Below the pieces are notes generated by a model, which had not been told where the DNA came from, did not search any database, and saw only the letters and a list, made by a program, of their open reading frames with translations. This document shows, piece after piece, positions 63,235 to 64,000 of a stretch of DNA of 64,000 nt. The position numbers were made by a program, and so were the translations under genes. How positions within the stretch are numbered: position 1 is the stretch's first letter; every line of letters starts with the position of its first letter. The DNA is from Mycolicibacterium rhodesiae NBB3 (GTDB lineage: Bacteria > Actinomycetota > Actinomycetes > Mycobacteriales > Mycobacteriaceae), in the NCBI RefSeq assembly GCF_000230895.2, contig NC_016604.1, positions 992,001 through 1,056,000 on the forward strand, written 5' to 3'.

Positions 63235-64000
63235 ATGGCCCAGAAGGTGACGGCAATGGACATTCGGATGGCTGCGGCGTTGGCCGGGCAGGTGGATAAC
63301 GTGGCGGAGTTCTGTCGCCGCGAGCAGATCAGTCGGCAGACGTTCTACAAGTTTCGCCAGCGTTTCCGCGACGAGGGAATCGGCGGGCTGCAGGATCGGT
63401 CCCGACGGCCATTGACCTCGCCGGGGCAGACCTGCGCCGAGGTCGAGGATCTGGTGGTGCGCCGCCGCAAACAGTTGATCGAGCAGGGGCGAGATCACGG
63501 CGCACAATCGATCGTGTGGTCGTTGCAACGCGAGGGCGTACCGGCAGTGCCGTCGCCGTCGACGGTGTGGCAGATCCTGACCCGCCGCGGGATGATCACC
63601 CCGCAGCCGCAGAAGCGCCCGAAATCGGCGACCAAGCGATTCGTGTTCGCACGGCCCAACGAGTGTTGGCAGTCGGACTGGACCCGGTGGTGGCTGGCCG
63701 ATGGCAGCGCGGTGGCCATCGCGGGCAGCCTCGATGACCACTCCCGCTATCTGGTGGGGCTGCGTGGGGCTGACGGCGACGCCGACGGTGACCTCGTGTG
63801 GTCGGTCATCATGGCTGGCGTCGACGAATGTGGGATTCCGTCGATGTCGTTGTCGGACAACGGAATCGTCTACACCGGTAGATTCCACGCGCATGAATCG
63901 GCGTTCGAGATCAACCTACGCGCCCTCGGTGTGCGCACCATCAACTCGGCTCCGTTTCATCCGCAGACCTGCGGCAAGATCGAACGATTCTGGCAGACGC
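63235..64000 (+). CDS. IS481-family DDE transposase, C-terminal part outside window
   Basis: 255 codons from ATG 63235 to the window edge. An N-terminal helix-turn-helix (VDNVAEFCRREQISRQTFY) is followed by an integrase core: CWQSDWTRWW with the first Asp, SLDDHSRYLVGL, SLSDNGIVYTG with the second Asp, and HPQTCGKIERFWQT with the Glu. It cuts and joins DNA at the element ends. No frameshift or stop is seen in the visible part, so it may be active. Confidence 0.93.
   Translation, partial: MAQKVTAMDIRMAAALAGQVDNVAEFCRREQISRQTFYKFRQRFRDEGIGGLQDRSRRPLTSPGQTCAEVEDLVVRRRKQLIEQGRDHGAQSIVWSLQREGVPAVPSPSTVWQILTRRGMITPQPQKRPKSATKRFVFARPNECWQSDWTRWWLADGSAVAIAGSLDDHSRYLVGLRGADGDADGDLVWSVIMAGVDECGIPSMSLSDNGIVYTGRFHAHESAFEINLRALGVRTINSAPFHPQTCGKIERFWQT

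Larger units (their letters stand above)
63153..64000 (+). mobile_element. IS481-family insertion sequence, right part outside window
   Basis: The element starts near TGTCC at 63153, contains the transposase gene, and runs past the window end. The left end holds a 17-bp sequence GGGACATCGCTGACACC twice. The flank left of 63153 matches half of the recurrent intergenic hairpin. The exact end cannot be fixed without the right terminus. Confidence 0.65.

Noticed and set aside
1-64000. CRISPR arrays, prophage, rRNA or replication origin
   Set aside because: No regularly spaced repeats, phage structural genes, rRNA sequence or DnaA-box clusters were seen.

Overview
The window is high-GC actinobacterial DNA that reads as a chromosomal segment of a fast-growing mycobacterium (Mycolicibacterium-like). 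The evidence is the KasA/KasB-type ketosynthase, the many mycobacterial lipoproteins, WS/DGAT and FadD enzymes, CadI, F420-type Ddn-like proteins, and a right-hand block with the gene order of M. tuberculosis Rv0554-Rv0566c. All names come from reading the translations; no database search was run.

Layout. 1-2.1 kb: a cut-off KasA-like ketosynthase whose active-site Cys is Asp, a DUF5994 protein and the cold-shock gene cspA with its terminator. 2.2-6.5 kb: envelope proteins (DUF4185/GH183 arabinanase-like protein, Tat-exported amidase, DUF4333 protein, LpqM-like lipoprotein protease). 6.6-12.5 kb: two membrane Ser/Thr kinases around a beta-lactamase-fold protein, then a P450. The second kinase carries an extracellular family-3 solute-binding domain. 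12.6-20.2 kb: DUF4407 protein, a flippase-like protein with a degenerate kinase domain, DUF2237, a Ddn-like protein, an SDR and a TPR-LuxR regulator.

20.2-30.4 kb is the most accessory-looking part. A ~455-bp near-identical inverted repeat, each arm holding a small secreted-protein gene and its upstream region, brackets a tightly overlapping operon (MFS exporter, APC permease, BBE-type FAD oxidase, paralogous APC permease), a GNAT-like protein, a divergent cadI/arsR pair with mirrored operator-like sites, and a MycE-like sugar O-methyltransferase. 30.4-34.9 kb holds exported or membrane proteins (two lipoproteins, DUF4436, serine hydrolase); the first has three TTCAAG boxes at exact 11-bp spacing in front of it. 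35.0-43.5 kb: an SDR, a PucR-type regulator and a divergent operon of WS/DGAT acyltransferase, acyl-CoA ligase, SnoaL-like protein and arylsulfatase, ending in a frameshifted remnant of a chloramphenicol-phosphotransferase-like gene. 43.6-46.4 kb: a small membrane protein behind a perfect CRP-type palindrome and a large repeat-containing secreted metalloprotease.

46.9-63.1 kb: tRNA-Tyr, then the conserved housekeeping block: yajQ, transglutaminase-like protein, gpsA, htpX, grcC1, menJ, menG, mgtA, menD and bpoC. It serves menaquinone synthesis (menD, menG, menJ, grcC1), mannolipid synthesis (mgtA) and membrane quality control (htpX), with strain-specific genes inserted between. The window ends inside an IS481-family element that seems to have landed in a recurrent intergenic hairpin.
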